DNA from: Rubellimicrobium mesophilum DSM 19309
Lineage (GTDB): Bacteria; Pseudomonadota; Alphaproteobacteria; Rhodobacterales; Rhodobacteraceae
Direction of reading: 5' to 3'
DNA length: 64,000 nt
Assembly: GCF_000600335.2 (NCBI RefSeq)
Contig: NZ_KK088521.1
Location: 124,001 to 188,000, forward strand
The notes beneath the pieces were generated by a model, which was not told the origin of the DNA, searched no databases, and saw nothing but the letters and a program-made list of their open reading frames with translations. Below, piece after piece: positions 25,451 to 33,937 of the stretch (its first letter is position 1; every line of letters starts with the position of its first letter). The position numbers were made by a program, and so were the translations under genes.

Positions 25451-25754
25451 GACGCAACACCCCCGAGACAAGGTGTTGATCCGGCTCGGGAACGTCTCGG
25501 GCGAGGGTGTTGCGTCGCCCCGTGGGGCGGGATTCAGCCCGCCAGCGGCACGGGACGAATCACCGCCCCGAGCGGGCCGGGGATGGTGGGCTGAAGCCCA
25601 CTTGGCGGCGACCGGAGCTGGCCGGGAATGGTGGGGTGGACCCCCGCCCTAAGAGGGACGGGGACGGCTTGCGCCGTCGAGGGCTCCGGCCCGTCGGGTG
25701 GGTGGAATCCACGCGCAGGGTCGCGACGCTTGGGTTGCGCCCGCCAGGGCGGGC
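25451..25754. repeat. Cluster of short GC-rich palindromes
   Basis: An outer pair, GACGCAACACCC (25451-25462) and GGGTGTTGCGTC (25505-25516), with nested CGAGAC/GTCTCG arms, is followed by five palindromes of related design: GGCGGGATTCAGCCCGCC (25526-25543), GTGGGCTGAAGCCCAC (25586-25601), an imperfect one at 25631-25647, GTGGAATCCAC (25702-25712) and GCCCGCCAGGGCGGGC (25739-25754). Two of them share the lead-in GGCCGGGRATGGTGGG, indicating a duplicated unit of about 45 bp. They resemble REP/BIME-type intergenic repeats more than operators. Confidence 0.6.
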
Positions 25755-25755
25755 T

Positions 25756-27360
25756 TCAGGCTCCGTTGGTGCGGAGGAACTCCACGAGGCCCGCCGTGGA
25801 GGCGTCCTTGCCGGAGGTCGCCTGAGTGCCCTCGACCATGGGGGCGAGGGTGTTCGCCAGCTCCTTGCCGAGCTCGACGCCCCATTGGTCGAAGCTGTTG
25901 ATGCCGAGGACTGCGCCCTCGACGAAGACGCGGTGCTCGTAGAGAGCGACGATCTGGCCGAGGGTGTAGGGGTCGAGGAGCGGATAGGCGAGCGTCGTGG
26001 ACGGGCGGTTGCCCGGGAAGACGCGGTGGCTGGACTGGCGTTCGAGTTCCTCGCCGGTGAGGCCGCGCTTGGACATGATCCCGCGCGCCTCGTCCAGGGA
26101 GCGGCCGCGCATCAGCGCCTCGGACTGCGCGAGGCAGTTGGCGATCAGGAGCTGGTGCTGGTGGTGGAGGCCCTCCTCGTGGCCCCGCGCGGCGACGAGG
26201 AACTCGCAGGGGATGACGCGGGTGCCCTGATGGATGAGCTGGTAGAAGGCGTGCTGGCCATTGGTGCCGGGCTCGCCCCAGACGACGGGGCCGGAATGGA
26301 CCGTGAGGGCCTGCCCGTCCATGGAGACGCGCTTGCCGTTCGACTCCATCTCCAGTTGCTGGAGATAGGCGGGGAGGCGCATCAGGCGGTTGTCGTAGGG
26401 AAGGACGGCGCGGGTCGCGTAGCCGCAGACCTGGTTGTGCCAGAGGCCCACGAGGGCGAGGAGCGCGGGCATGTTCTCGTGCCACTCGGCTGCCTGGAAG
26501 TGGCAGTCCATGTCCTGCCCGCCCCGCAGGAAGGCGCGGAAGGCCTGAGGGCCGATGGCGAGCATGAGCGAGAGGCCGATGGGGCCCCACATGGAGTAGC
26601 GCCCGCCGACCCAGTCCTCGAAGCCGAAGACGCGGGCGGGGTCGATGCCGAAGGCGCTGGTCTTGTCCTGGGCCGTCGAGAGGGCGGCGAACTGGCTCGC
26701 GGGGTTCTGGACCTTCTCGCTCATCCAGGCCTTGGCGGTGGCGGCGTTGGCCATCGTCTCCTGGGTCGTGAAGGTCTTGGACGCGACGATCACCAGGGTC
26801 GTGGCCGGGTCGCAGGCGGAGAGGACGTCGTGGACGTCGGCGGGGTCGACGTTGGACACGAAGTGGGTGCGCGGGCCGTCGGCGTAGGGACGGAGCGCGA
26901 TGGCGCCCATCTTGGGGCCGAGGTCGGAGCCGCCGATGCCGATGTTGACGACGTCGGCGTAGCGGCCACCCTGCCCTTTCTCGCGCCCCTCGCGGATCGC
27001 TTCGGCGAAGGTCTCCATGCGGTTCAGGGTGTCGAGCACGCCGGGCATCACGTCCTCGCCGTCCACGAGGACGGGGCCGCCGTCGAGGTTGCGGAGCGCG
27101 GTGTGGAGGACGGCGCGATCCTCGGTCTCGTTGATCTTCGCGCCCGCGAACATGGCGTCGCGCTTCTCGGCCACCTTCACGGCGTCGAGGAGGCCGATCA
27201 GGAGGCGCAGGCCCTCGGCGTCGAGGTTGGTCTTGGAGTAGTCGAAGAGGAGGTCGCCCAGGCGGAGGGAGAACTGCTCGGCGCGCGAGGGGTCGTCGAA
27301 GAGGGAGAGGATGGAACGGTCCTTGACCGACTCATGGTGCGCGCGCAGGGGGTCCCACAT
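25756..27360 (-). CDS. pgi: Glucose-6-phosphate isomerase
   Basis: The 534-residue protein matches the long (bacterial/eukaryotic-type) Pgi with [51 protein letters not shown] and the C-terminal [10 protein letters not shown] signature. It interconverts glucose-6-P and fructose-6-P. It is the last gene of the zwf-pgl-pgi operon, beginning 1 bp after pgl stops, which groups it with Entner-Doudoroff entry rather than glycolysis. Confidence 0.96.
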   Translation of the reverse strand: MWDPLRAHHESVKDRSILSLFDDPSRAEQFSLRLGDLLFDYSKTNLDAEGLRLLIGLLDAVKVAEKRDAMFAGAKINETEDRAVLHTALRNLDGGPVLVDGEDVMPGVLDTLNRMETFAEAIREGREKGQGGRYADVVNIGIGGSDLGPKMGAIALRPYADGPRTHFVSNVDPADVHDVLSACDPATTLVIVASKTFTTQETMANAATAKAWMSEKVQNPASQFAALSTAQDKTSAFGIDPARVFGFEDWVGGRYSMWGPIGLSLMLAIGPQAFRAFLRGGQDMDCHFQAAEWHENMPALLALVGLWHNQVCGYATRAVLPYDNRLMRLPAYLQQLEMESNGKRVSMDGQALTVHSGPVVWGEPGTNGQHAFYQLIHQGTRVIPCEFLVAARGHEEGLHHQHQLLIANCLAQSEALMRGRSLDEARGIMSKRGLTGEELERQSSHRVFPGNRPSTTLAYPLLDPYTLGQIVALYEHRVFVEGAVLGINSFDQWGVELGKELANTLAPMVEGTQATSGKDASTAGLVEFLRTNGA

Positions 27361-27361
27361 T

Positions 27362-28033
27362 TCAGCTCTCCGCCCAGTGGATGGTGGCGCCCTTGAGGAC
27401 GGCGGCGACGGGGGCCTCCTCGGGCGGCAGGGTGCGGGCCCGTTCGAGCGCCTCGCGCTTCTCCGGGCCAGTGATGACGATATGGCGCGAGATGGCGCCG
27501 GCGAGGACCGGCGCGGAAAGGGTCACGCGCGGCTCGGGCGCGCCGGGGGCGCGCATGGGGACGAGGATGGCGTCGCCCGCCAGCGCCTCGGAGAGCCGGT
27601 CGGCGCCGGGGAAGATCGAGGCGGTGTGCATGTCGGCGCCCATGCCGAGGAGGCAGGCGGTGAGCGGCAGGACCCCGGAGATGGCCTCGGCGAGTTGGGG
27701 GATGCCCTCCTCGGGCGTGTCGGCGGGCGCGTAGAGGGGAAGGTAGCGGGCGACGGCGGCCTTGCCGGTGAGGAGGCGTTGGCGCAGCAGGCGGGTGTTG
27801 GAGCGGGGGGAGTCCTCGGGGACCCAGCGCTCGTCCGTCAGGAGCACGGCCACACGGTCCCAGTCGAGGTCGGCGCCGCAGAGCGAGTCGAAGATGGGGC
27901 CGGGCGTGGTGCCGCCCGGGACCGCGAGCGAGGCCGTCTCGGAGGACTGGAGCGCCTGGCGCAGCTCGCCCGCGAGGCGCGAGGCGACCTCGATCATCAT
28001 GAGCTCGGAGTCGGCGTAGGTGATGAGTTCCAT
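27362..28033 (-). CDS. pgl: 6-phosphogluconolactonase
   Basis: The 223-residue protein of the DevB type shows [35 protein letters not shown] and [16 protein letters not shown], the classic Pgl motifs. It hydrolyses 6-phosphogluconolactone to 6-phosphogluconate in the cytoplasm. I start at the ATG at 28033 ([10 protein letters not shown]); a longer frame upstream has no matching sequence. It sits 51 bp after zwf and 1 bp before pgi. Confidence 0.93.
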   Translation of the reverse strand: MELITYADSELMMIEVASRLAGELRQALQSSETASLAVPGGTTPGPIFDSLCGADLDWDRVAVLLTDERWVPEDSPRSNTRLLRQRLLTGKAAVARYLPLYAPADTPEEGIPQLAEAISGVLPLTACLLGMGADMHTASIFPGADRLSEALAGDAILVPMRAPGAPEPRVTLSAPVLAGAISRHIVITGPEKREALERARTLPPEEAPVAAVLKGATIHWAES

Positions 28034-28084
28034 GAGGTTCCCCGAAGCAACGCGTCGGACCATAGGGCGCCGGACGGGGGCCGC

Positions 28085-29539
28085 CTAGGCCTTGATCTCG
28101 CGCCAGCGCCGTCCCTCGCGGTGGAGGAGCATCAGCGCGTCGTCGGGGCCGGTGCTGCCGGGGTCGTAGAGCTTGGGCACGTCGTTGCGCGCCTCCCAGC
28201 CGGCGATGAGGGGATCGGTCCAGGCCCAGGCGGCCTCGACCTCGTCGCCGCGCATGAAGAGCGTCTGGTTGCCCCGGATCACGTCCATGATGAGCCGCTC
28301 GTAGGCGTCGGGGACGTCCTGCCCCTCCTGGCCCAGCGCCTCGCTGAACGTCATGTCGAGCGGCACGTCGATGAGGCGCATCCCGCCGGGGCCGGGCTCC
28401 TTGATGGTGACGGTGAGGTCGATACCCTCGTTGGGCTGGAGGCGGATCGAGAGGATGTTGCGGTGGCGGGCATGATCCCCCTCGAAGATCGTGTGGGGCA
28501 GGTCCTTGAAGACGACCGCGATCTCGCTGTGCCGGGCCTTCAGCTTCTTGCCGGTGCGGAGGTAGAAGGGCACGCCGGCCCAGCGCCAGTTGGCGATCTC
28601 GGCACGGATGGCGATGAAGCTCTCGGTGAAGCTGCGGGGGTTGCCCGCCTCCTCGCGGTAGGAAGGGTGGCCGTCGCCCGCGTCGTACTGGCCGCGCACG
28701 ATGTGGTGGACGGGAACGGGCTGGAGGGCGCGGATGACCTTGAGCTTCTCGTCGCGGACGGCGCCGGCCTCGAAGCGGGAGGGCGGCTCCATGGCGATCA
28801 GGCAGAGGAGCTGCATCAGGTGGTTCTGGACCATGTCCCGCATCGCGCCGGACTTGTCGTAGTAGCCGCCCCGACCCTCGACGCCGACCGTCTCGGCCAC
28901 GGTGATCTGGATGTGGTCGACGTAGTGGTTGTTCCAGAGTGGTTCGAAGAGGAGGTTGCCGAAGCGGACGGCCATGAGGTTCTGGACCGTCTCCTTCCCG
29001 AGGTAGTGGTCGATCCGGTAGATCTGCTCCTCGCGGAAGTATTCGGCGAGCGTGCGGTTGAGCGCGCGGGCGGATTCGAGGTCGCGGCCGAAGGGCTTCT
29101 CCACCACGATGCGGGAGTCGACGTCGGCGATGGCGTGCTCGTGGAGCTTCTCGGCCAGGGGGCCGAAGAGGCTGGGGGCGACGGAGAAGTAGAAGGCGCG
29201 CACGACGCCGTCGCGCATCAGCGCGGCGAGCCGGGGCCAGCCCTCCTCCACCGTGGCGTCGACGGAGACGTAGTCGAGCCGGTCGAGGAAGGCGGCAAGG
29301 CTCTCGGAGTCCTTGGATTCGGGGCCGCCGAACTCCTCGATCCCCTGGCGGATCATCTCGCGGTAGGCGTCCGCGTCGAGGGGCGCGCGGGCGGCGCCGA
29401 TGATGCGCGAATCGGGAGTCATCTGGCCCGCGCGGAAGCGGCGGAAGAGGCCGGGGAGGATCTTGCGGCGGGCGAGGTCGCCGGTGCCGCCGAAGATGAC
29501 GAGGTCGAAGGGCTCGACCGGGATGACGCGCGAGACCAT
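28085..29539 (-). CDS. zwf: Glucose-6-phosphate 1-dehydrogenase
   Basis: The 484-residue enzyme has the nucleotide-binding FGGTGDLARRK near residues 15-25 and the active-site signature RIDHYLGKE with the conserved Asp-His-Tyr-Leu-Gly-Lys. It makes 6-phosphogluconolactone with NADP+, feeding the Entner-Doudoroff and pentose phosphate pathways. It is the first gene of the operon, with a perfect palindromic operator in front. Confidence 0.96.
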   Translation of the reverse strand: MVSRVIPVEPFDLVIFGGTGDLARRKILPGLFRRFRAGQMTPDSRIIGAARAPLDADAYREMIRQGIEEFGGPESKDSESLAAFLDRLDYVSVDATVEEGWPRLAALMRDGVVRAFYFSVAPSLFGPLAEKLHEHAIADVDSRIVVEKPFGRDLESARALNRTLAEYFREEQIYRIDHYLGKETVQNLMAVRFGNLLFEPLWNNHYVDHIQITVAETVGVEGRGGYYDKSGAMRDMVQNHLMQLLCLIAMEPPSRFEAGAVRDEKLKVIRALQPVPVHHIVRGQYDAGDGHPSYREEAGNPRSFTESFIAIRAEIANWRWAGVPFYLRTGKKLKARHSEIAVVFKDLPHTIFEGDHARHRNILSIRLQPNEGIDLTVTIKEPGPGGMRLIDVPLDMTFSEALGQEGQDVPDAYERLIMDVIRGNQTLFMRGDEVEAAWAWTDPLIAGWEARNDVPKLYDPGSTGPDDALMLLHREGRRWREIKA

Positions 29540-29561
29540 CGTCGAGACTCCTCTGCGGGGA

Positions 29562-29577
29562 CCGTTAGCGCTAACGG
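29562..29577. promoter_or_regulatory. LacI-family operator upstream of zwf-pgl-pgi
   Basis: CCGTTAGCGCTAACGG is a perfect 16-bp palindrome with the central CG of LacI-family operators, located 23-38 bp before the zwf start, where a repressor would block transcription. In Rhodobacter the LacI-type regulator CceR controls central carbon genes including zwf; that this is a CceR site is inference. Confidence 0.7.
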
Positions 29578-29619
29578 CGCCCCTCTAACTCCAATGGCGC
29601 GCCGCGTCCAGCGGCTGCC

Positions 29620-30345
29620 TCAGCCATCCTCCAGAGACTCCCACGAGACGCGGGCGAGGCCCGGCTCGGCCGCGAGGCGCGCGAGGGTCTGGTCGATGGC
29701 GACCGGCGTCGCCCCTTCTCCGGTCACGGCCGCCGTGATGTCAAGCGTGCCGCCCTCGGCGGAGGGGCGGGCGGCGATCTCGGTCAGGTGGAGGCCGCCC
29801 AGGGCGAAGGTGCGCAGGAGGAAGGCCCGGGCCTCGGCCTCGCGCGTCGGATCGCAGGCGATGGTGACCTGGAAGTGCCGTAGGGCGGGCCGCCCTGCGA
29901 GGGTGTGGCGCTTGATCCACTTCACCAGCGGGCGGAGGCCCAGGTTGATGAAGACCACGAAGCCGGTGAGCAGGGCGGCGTGGGGCCAGGCCCCTGCCCC
30001 GGCCATCATGCCCACCCCGGCCGAGCACCAGAGCGTCGCCGCGGTGTTGATGCCATAGACGGTGAAGCCGTCGCGGAAGATGATCCCCGCCCCCAGGAAG
30101 CCGATGCCCGAGACGATCTGGGCGGAGACTCGGGTGGGGCTCACCTCGTCGGGGAAAAGGCCGGAGAAGATCACGAAGGAGGCGGCGCCGAGCGCCACGA
30201 GGGCGTTGGTGCGAAGGCCGGCCATGCGCTGGCGGATCTGCCTCTCGGACCCGATCACGGCGCCGCAGGTCAGCGCCACGAAGAGGTTGAGGGCCGCGTG
30301 CTGGAGCGGGACGGACAGGAAGGGGAACGGCAGGAAGGAGTCCAT
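29620..30345 (-). CDS. MgtC/SapB family membrane protein
   Basis: The 241-residue protein has about five N-terminal helices with the MgtC signature (CGAVIGSERQIRQRMAGLRT, SGIGFLGAGIIFRDG, GINTAATLWCSAGVGMMAG) and a C-terminal soluble domain of about 85 residues. Family members are linked to growth at low magnesium and acid tolerance and to inhibition of the F-type ATPase in pathogens. Its role here is not defined. It faces away from zwf in neither direction: both are on the minus strand but separated by 80 bp including the zwf operator. Confidence 0.88.
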   Translation of the reverse strand: MDSFLPFPFLSVPLQHAALNLFVALTCGAVIGSERQIRQRMAGLRTNALVALGAASFVIFSGLFPDEVSPTRVSAQIVSGIGFLGAGIIFRDGFTVYGINTAATLWCSAGVGMMAGAGAWPHAALLTGFVVFINLGLRPLVKWIKRHTLAGRPALRHFQVTIACDPTREAEARAFLLRTFALGGLHLTEIAARPSAEGGTLDITAAVTGEGATPVAIDQTLARLAAEPGLARVSWESLEDG

Positions 30346-30401
30346 GGGCCGGGGTTGTCCCGCCCGGTCGCCGGCCTGTCAATCGAGGTCGCGGCGAGTC
30401 G

Positions 30402-30776
30402 TCACCCGGCGACGACGCAGAAGTTGTTTCCCTCGGGGTCGGCGAGGACGATGTAGCCCTCGCCCTGCCGAAGGATCGTCGCGCCGAGGGCGAGGAGGCG
30501 GGCGACCTCGGCCCCGGGGTCGGGCGCGGCGATGTCGAGGTGCAGGCGGTTCCGCGCCGGACGGTCGCCCGGGCGGAGGTGGAAGCAGAGCCGCGTCCCG
30601 GGGCCCTCGACCATCACGACGGGGTCGGTCTCGGGCGTGAGGCCGCGGGCCGCGAGCCGGGCGAGCTCGGCCTCGTCGTAGGGGAGCACCTCGTAGCCGT
30701 CGAGCGCCTCGGCCCAGAACCTCGCGAGGCGCGAGGGGATGTCGCTGTCGATCACGATCTCCTTGAGGCGGGCCAT
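30402..30776 (-). CDS. VOC (glyoxalase-like) family protein
   Basis: The 124-residue protein begins with IDSDIPSRLARFWAEALDGYEV and ends with EGYIVLADPEGNNFCVV, matching the glyoxalase-like VOC domain, with possible metal ligands in the paired beta-alpha-beta-beta-beta modules (RLHLDIAA and the terminal E). Function cannot be deduced. Confidence 0.8.
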   Translation of the reverse strand: MARLKEIVIDSDIPSRLARFWAEALDGYEVLPYDEAELARLAARGLTPETDPVVMVEGPGTRLCFHLRPGDRPARNRLHLDIAAPDPGAEVARLLALGATILRQGEGYIVLADPEGNNFCVVAG

Positions 30777-30922
30777 GGGCTCGATCCTGCGAAACGGTCG
30801 GTTGCCGCAGAGTAGCGCGAGCCGGTCGCCTGGGCGAGGACCCGCCCGATCCGGCGTCCTGGCCGAACCCCTCGCGCCACCCGGGCGTTGCCCCTCGGAC
30901 AGCTCAAGGAAAGGGACCCGAG

Positions 30923-31123
30923 ATGAGCACGAGCAAGCATCCCAAGACCCACACGCCCAGCGACGCGGACATCAAGGGCAATCCGGGGATCGGCACGTCG
31001 CCCGGGACGGCCTCCGACGGGGACGACCTCGACGGGGAGAACACCTTCGAGGGCGACGTGATGAACGACACCTCGCCCCAGGGCGGGGTCGACCCGAACC
31101 AGCGCGGGCGGACGAACAAGTAG
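30923..31123 (+). CDS. Small hydrophilic hypothetical protein
   Basis: The 66-residue frame (MSTSKHPKTHTPSDADIKGN...) is rich in Asp, Gly, Thr and Pro, has no hydrophobic segment, and looks intrinsically disordered. It is preceded by a good ribosome-binding site (AAGGAAAGGGA) and followed by a strong intrinsic terminator at 31168-31196, which argues for an expressed monocistronic gene. No function is known to me. Confidence 0.7.
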   Translation: MSTSKHPKTHTPSDADIKGNPGIGTSPGTASDGDDLDGENTFEGDVMNDTSPQGGVDPNQRGRTNK

Positions 31124-31167
31124 GCGGCGCGACCGGCGCTCCGCTGCGTTGTCAAGTCGGGAACCAT

Positions 31168-31199
31168 GTCCCCGCGCGGCCCTTGCCGCCGGGGACCTT
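31168..31199 (+). terminator. Intrinsic terminator of the 66-residue gene
   Basis: GTCCCCG (31168-31174) and CGGGGAC (31190-31196) enclose an inner GCGGC/GCCGC stem with a CCTT loop, followed by C and TTT. Only one base interrupts the 12-bp helix. Confidence 0.75.
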
Positions 31200-31258
31200 T
31201 CGTGGTGACGTCGCGCCCGGCCGAATCCGATCGGCCTCGTTCCTGAAAGGTCTTTGCC

Positions 31259-31846
31259 ATGAACGCATTCAAGATCGCCACCCTAGGCCTGTTGCTGGCC
31301 GCGACCGCCGCCGAGGCCCAGAAGGCCCCCGCCGGGCAGGCCGGAACGGGCGGCAAGCCCGCCGCGGGCGCCCAGATCACCACTCCCGACGCCGGAGCCG
31401 ATGCCGCCACGCAGGCCGCGCCAGCCGCGCCCGCCGCCGGTGGCCTCGTGGTCGCCTCGGACCCGCAGGGCGTCGTCTCGGCCATCCAGGCGCTGGGCTA
31501 CACCGCGACTCTGGGCACCGACGGCGCCGGCGACCCGACCATCACGGGCGAGGTCGAGGGGACCCAGTTCAACGTCTACTTCTACGGCTGCCAGGATCAC
31601 GCCGACTGCCAGTGGCTGATCTTCAGCGCGGGCTTCGACCTGCCCAACGGGTCCACGCTGGACGCGATGAACACCTGGAACCAGAACAACCTCGTGGGCC
31701 AGGCCTATCTGGACAACGAGCAGGACCCGTTCCTCAACTACTTCGTCACCACCACCGGCGGCATGACGCAGGAGAACTTCGCGGACGCCGTGGACTGGTG
31801 GAAGGTGGCCGTCGGCAACTTCAAGACGGAGATCGGCTTCCAGTGA
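31259..31846 (+). CDS. YbjN domain-containing exported protein
   Basis: The 195-residue product has a signal peptide (MNAFKIATLGLLLAATAAEA), a disordered Ala/Gly/Pro-rich linker to about residue 60, and a YbjN-type domain (VVSAIQALGYTATLGTDGAG, then FNVYFYGCQDHADCQWLIF and LDAMNTWNQNN). YbjN-domain proteins are putative sensory or chaperone-like factors; exported versions are frequent in alphaproteobacteria. The cysteine pair in the domain could form a disulfide. Confidence 0.82.
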   Translation: MNAFKIATLGLLLAATAAEAQKAPAGQAGTGGKPAAGAQITTPDAGADAATQAAPAAPAAGGLVVASDPQGVVSAIQALGYTATLGTDGAGDPTITGEVEGTQFNVYFYGCQDHADCQWLIFSAGFDLPNGSTLDAMNTWNQNNLVGQAYLDNEQDPFLNYFVTTTGGMTQENFADAVDWWKVAVGNFKTEIGFQ

Positions 31847-31853
31847 GAGGCGA

Positions 31854-32453
31854 TCACGACTCGAGCTCGGCGTCCCAGTAGAGGTAGTCGAGCCAGGAGT
31901 CGTGAAGGTAGTTGGGCGGGAACTTCCGCCCGATGTTGCGCAGGTCCTCCGAGCCCGGCTGGCGCGGAGGACGGCGCAGCGAAAGGCCCGCCTGCTTGAG
32001 CGAGCGCGACCCCTTGCGGAGGTTGCAGCTCGAGCAGGCGGCGACGACGTTCTCCCAGCTCGTGCGGCCGCCCTTGGAGCGGGGGACGACGTGGTCGAAG
32101 GTCAGGTCGCCCCGCGCGCCGCAGTACTGGCAGCAGAACTCGTCCCGCAGGAACAGGTTGAAGCGGGTGAAGGCCACCTGCTTCTGCGGCTTGACGTAAT
32201 CCTTGAGCACCACGACCGAGGGGATGCGGATCGTCGTCGAGGGCGAGTGGACGCAATCGTCGTAGGTCGCCACGATCACGACGCGATCCATGTAGGCGGC
32301 CTTGACCGCCTCCTGCCAGGGCCAGAGCGACAGCGGGTAGTAGGAGAGCGGGCGGTAGTCGGCGTTCAGGACGAGTGCGGGGTGATGACGGAGCGACGCG
32401 GGGTCCCTCACGAAGCTGGTCCTGAATTCGTCCTCAGCCATCAGTGCCGTCAT
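31854..32453 (-). CDS. HNH endonuclease family protein
   Basis: The 199-residue protein contains a C2-type HNH core: CQYCGARGDLTFDHVVPRSKGG followed by WENVVAACSSCNLRKG, with two CxxC zinc knuckles and the catalytic His in FDHV. The N-terminus (ALVLNADYRPLSYYPLSLWP) is conserved in this widespread alphaproteobacterial group, whose role is unknown. GGGGAG lies ten bases before the ATG at 32453; a second ATG four codons in is possible. Confidence 0.85.
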   Translation of the reverse strand: MTALMAEDEFRTSFVRDPASLRHHPALVLNADYRPLSYYPLSLWPWQEAVKAAYMDRVVIVATYDDCVHSPSTTIRIPSVVVLKDYVKPQKQVAFTRFNLFLRDEFCCQYCGARGDLTFDHVVPRSKGGRTSWENVVAACSSCNLRKGSRSLKQAGLSLRRPPRQPGSEDLRNIGRKFPPNYLHDSWLDYLYWDAELES

Positions 32454-32580
32454 GCTCTAGCGACTCCCCGTCCGCGCATGGCCGTCGAGTCCCACTATAT
32501 ATCGGGTCCGACACGCGGCAAGCGCTGCTAGTTGTGGCGGGAGCCTTATCCCCAAGGGATGACAGGCACGTGACAGGAAC

Positions 32581-33258
32581 TCAGGACAGGCCGAGCCTGT
32601 CGCGCATGAAGGCGAGCGCGACGCCAAGGCCGTCGGGGGCGATGCCGTGGGGCGTGCCCTTCATGACGTGCGCGTAGACCTCGGTCCAGCCGGCGGCCTC
32701 GAGGGCGCGGGCGGCCTCGGGGAGGGCCTGGATGGGGATGACGTCGTCCTTGTCGCCGTGGACGAGGAGGACGGGCGGGCGGCAGAGCGCCTCGTCGGCG
32801 AGGAGCTCGGGCTCCAGCAGGCGGCCCGAGAAGGCGACCACGGCGGCGACCGGGTCCTCGCGCCGGGGCGCGGCGTGGAGGGCCATCATGCTCCCTTGCG
32901 AGAAGCCGAAGAGGACGACCTGCTCGGGCAGCAGGTCCTCGTCCACCATGACGCCATCCAGGAAGGTCTGGAGGTCGTCCACCGCGCGGAGCATCCCGTT
33001 GAGGGCGCTTTCCTCGGAGGAGCCGTCGATCCAGGGGATCGGGAACCATTGCAGGCCCATGGGCGCGCCGATGCACTCCTCCGGCGCGTCGGGGGAGAGG
33101 AAGAGCGTGTCGGGCATGTATTCGGCCAGCGGTTCGGCGAGGCCGATCAGGTCGCGGCCGTTGGCGCCGTAGCCGTGGAGGAAGATCACGGCGGAGCGGG
33201 TCTCGCCGGAGGCGGGCTCCACGCGTTCGGCGCGCAGCGCGCGGGTGTCCTTGGGCAT
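32581..33258 (-). CDS. Carboxylesterase/phospholipase of the alpha/beta hydrolase fold
   Basis: The 225-residue protein has the FLHGYGANGRDL oxyanion segment at residues 26-37, nucleophile Ser120 in GFSQGS, an acid in GDKDDVIP (about 169-176) and His204 in GTPHGI. This is the YpfH/carboxylesterase-2 group that hydrolyses short acyl esters or lysophospholipids. No signal peptide is present. Confidence 0.88.
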   Translation of the reverse strand: MPKDTRALRAERVEPASGETRSAVIFLHGYGANGRDLIGLAEPLAEYMPDTLFLSPDAPEECIGAPMGLQWFPIPWIDGSSEESALNGMLRAVDDLQTFLDGVMVDEDLLPEQVVLFGFSQGSMMALHAAPRREDPVAAVVAFSGRLLEPELLADEALCRPPVLLVHGDKDDVIPIQALPEAARALEAAGWTEVYAHVMKGTPHGIAPDGLGVALAFMRDRLGLS

Positions 33259-33304
33259 CTGGGATTCCTTCGTGGCTGGGCCGCGAGATAGCGTGGGCGC
33301 GGGC

Positions 33305-33928
33305 TCAGCGCACCCCCTCGCGGCTCTTCACGACGTGGTAGTAGCCCCAGAGGATGCGGGCGGCGACGGCGCGCCAGGGGGACCAGGCCTCGGCCATCTC
33401 CTTGAGCGCGCGCTCCTTGGGACGGTCGGGGAGATCCCAGAGCAGCCGCACCCCTTCCTGCAAGGCGAGGTCGGCGGGGGCGAAAACGTCGGCGTGACCG
33501 AGGGCGAACATGGCATACATCTCGGCGGTCCAGCGGCCGATGCCGGGGACGTGGATGAGCTTCTGGATCACCTCCTCGGTGGGCAGGGTCCGGAGGGCGT
33601 CGTAGTCGATCCCCTCGGCGGCGAGGGCCTTGGTGTAGCGGACCTTCTGGCGGGAGAGGCCTTGCGCGCGGAGGGTGTCCTCGTCAGCCGCGAGGACGGC
33701 CTCGGGCGTCGTCAGACCGTTCGCGACGAGCCGGTTCCAGATCGACTCGGCGGCGGCGGTGGAGACCTGCTGGCTGACGATGGAGGAGAACAGGCGGTCG
33801 AAGCCGTCGGGGTAGCGGCGGAGCTTCAGGGGCCGCGACATCTCGTAGGCCATGGCGAAGCGCGGCTCGCGCGCGCCGAGCCAGTGGGCGCCCTCCTCGA
33901 TGCAATCGTTGGTCTGGATGATCCTCAT
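33305..33928 (-). CDS. DNA-3-methyladenine glycosylase (AlkA-like, HhH-GPD superfamily)
   Basis: The 207-residue protein has FSSIVSQQVSTAAAESIW, a helix-hairpin-helix IHVPGIGRWTAEMYAMF and the catalytic aspartate Asp153 in FAPADLALQEG. It would excise alkylated purines in base excision repair. It lacks the N-terminal domain of E. coli AlkA, as in the short bacterial version. It ends 46 bp before the esterase gene begins. Confidence 0.88.
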   Translation of the reverse strand: MRIIQTNDCIEEGAHWLGAREPRFAMAYEMSRPLKLRRYPDGFDRLFSSIVSQQVSTAAAESIWNRLVANGLTTPEAVLAADEDTLRAQGLSRQKVRYTKALAAEGIDYDALRTLPTEEVIQKLIHVPGIGRWTAEMYAMFALGHADVFAPADLALQEGVRLLWDLPDRPKERALKEMAEAWSPWRAVAARILWGYYHVVKSREGVR

Positions 33929-33937
33929 GCGGCCAAG

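Larger units (their letters stand above)
24783..25755. other. Gene-free, palindrome-rich region between the nor and zwf-pgl-pgi operons
   Basis: About 970 bp hold no credible gene: open frames here lack starts with ribosome-binding sites and family resemblance. The region contains two strong hairpins (24837-24864 and 24944-24969), a long imperfect inverted repeat (25451-25516) and a series of short palindromes up to the pgi stop codon. It may be a site of repeat accumulation or house unrecognised RNA. Confidence 0.6.

Noticed and set aside
25451-25754. Possible CRISPR array
   Set aside because: The palindromes differ from each other in stem and loop, spacing is irregular, and no cas genes are present.
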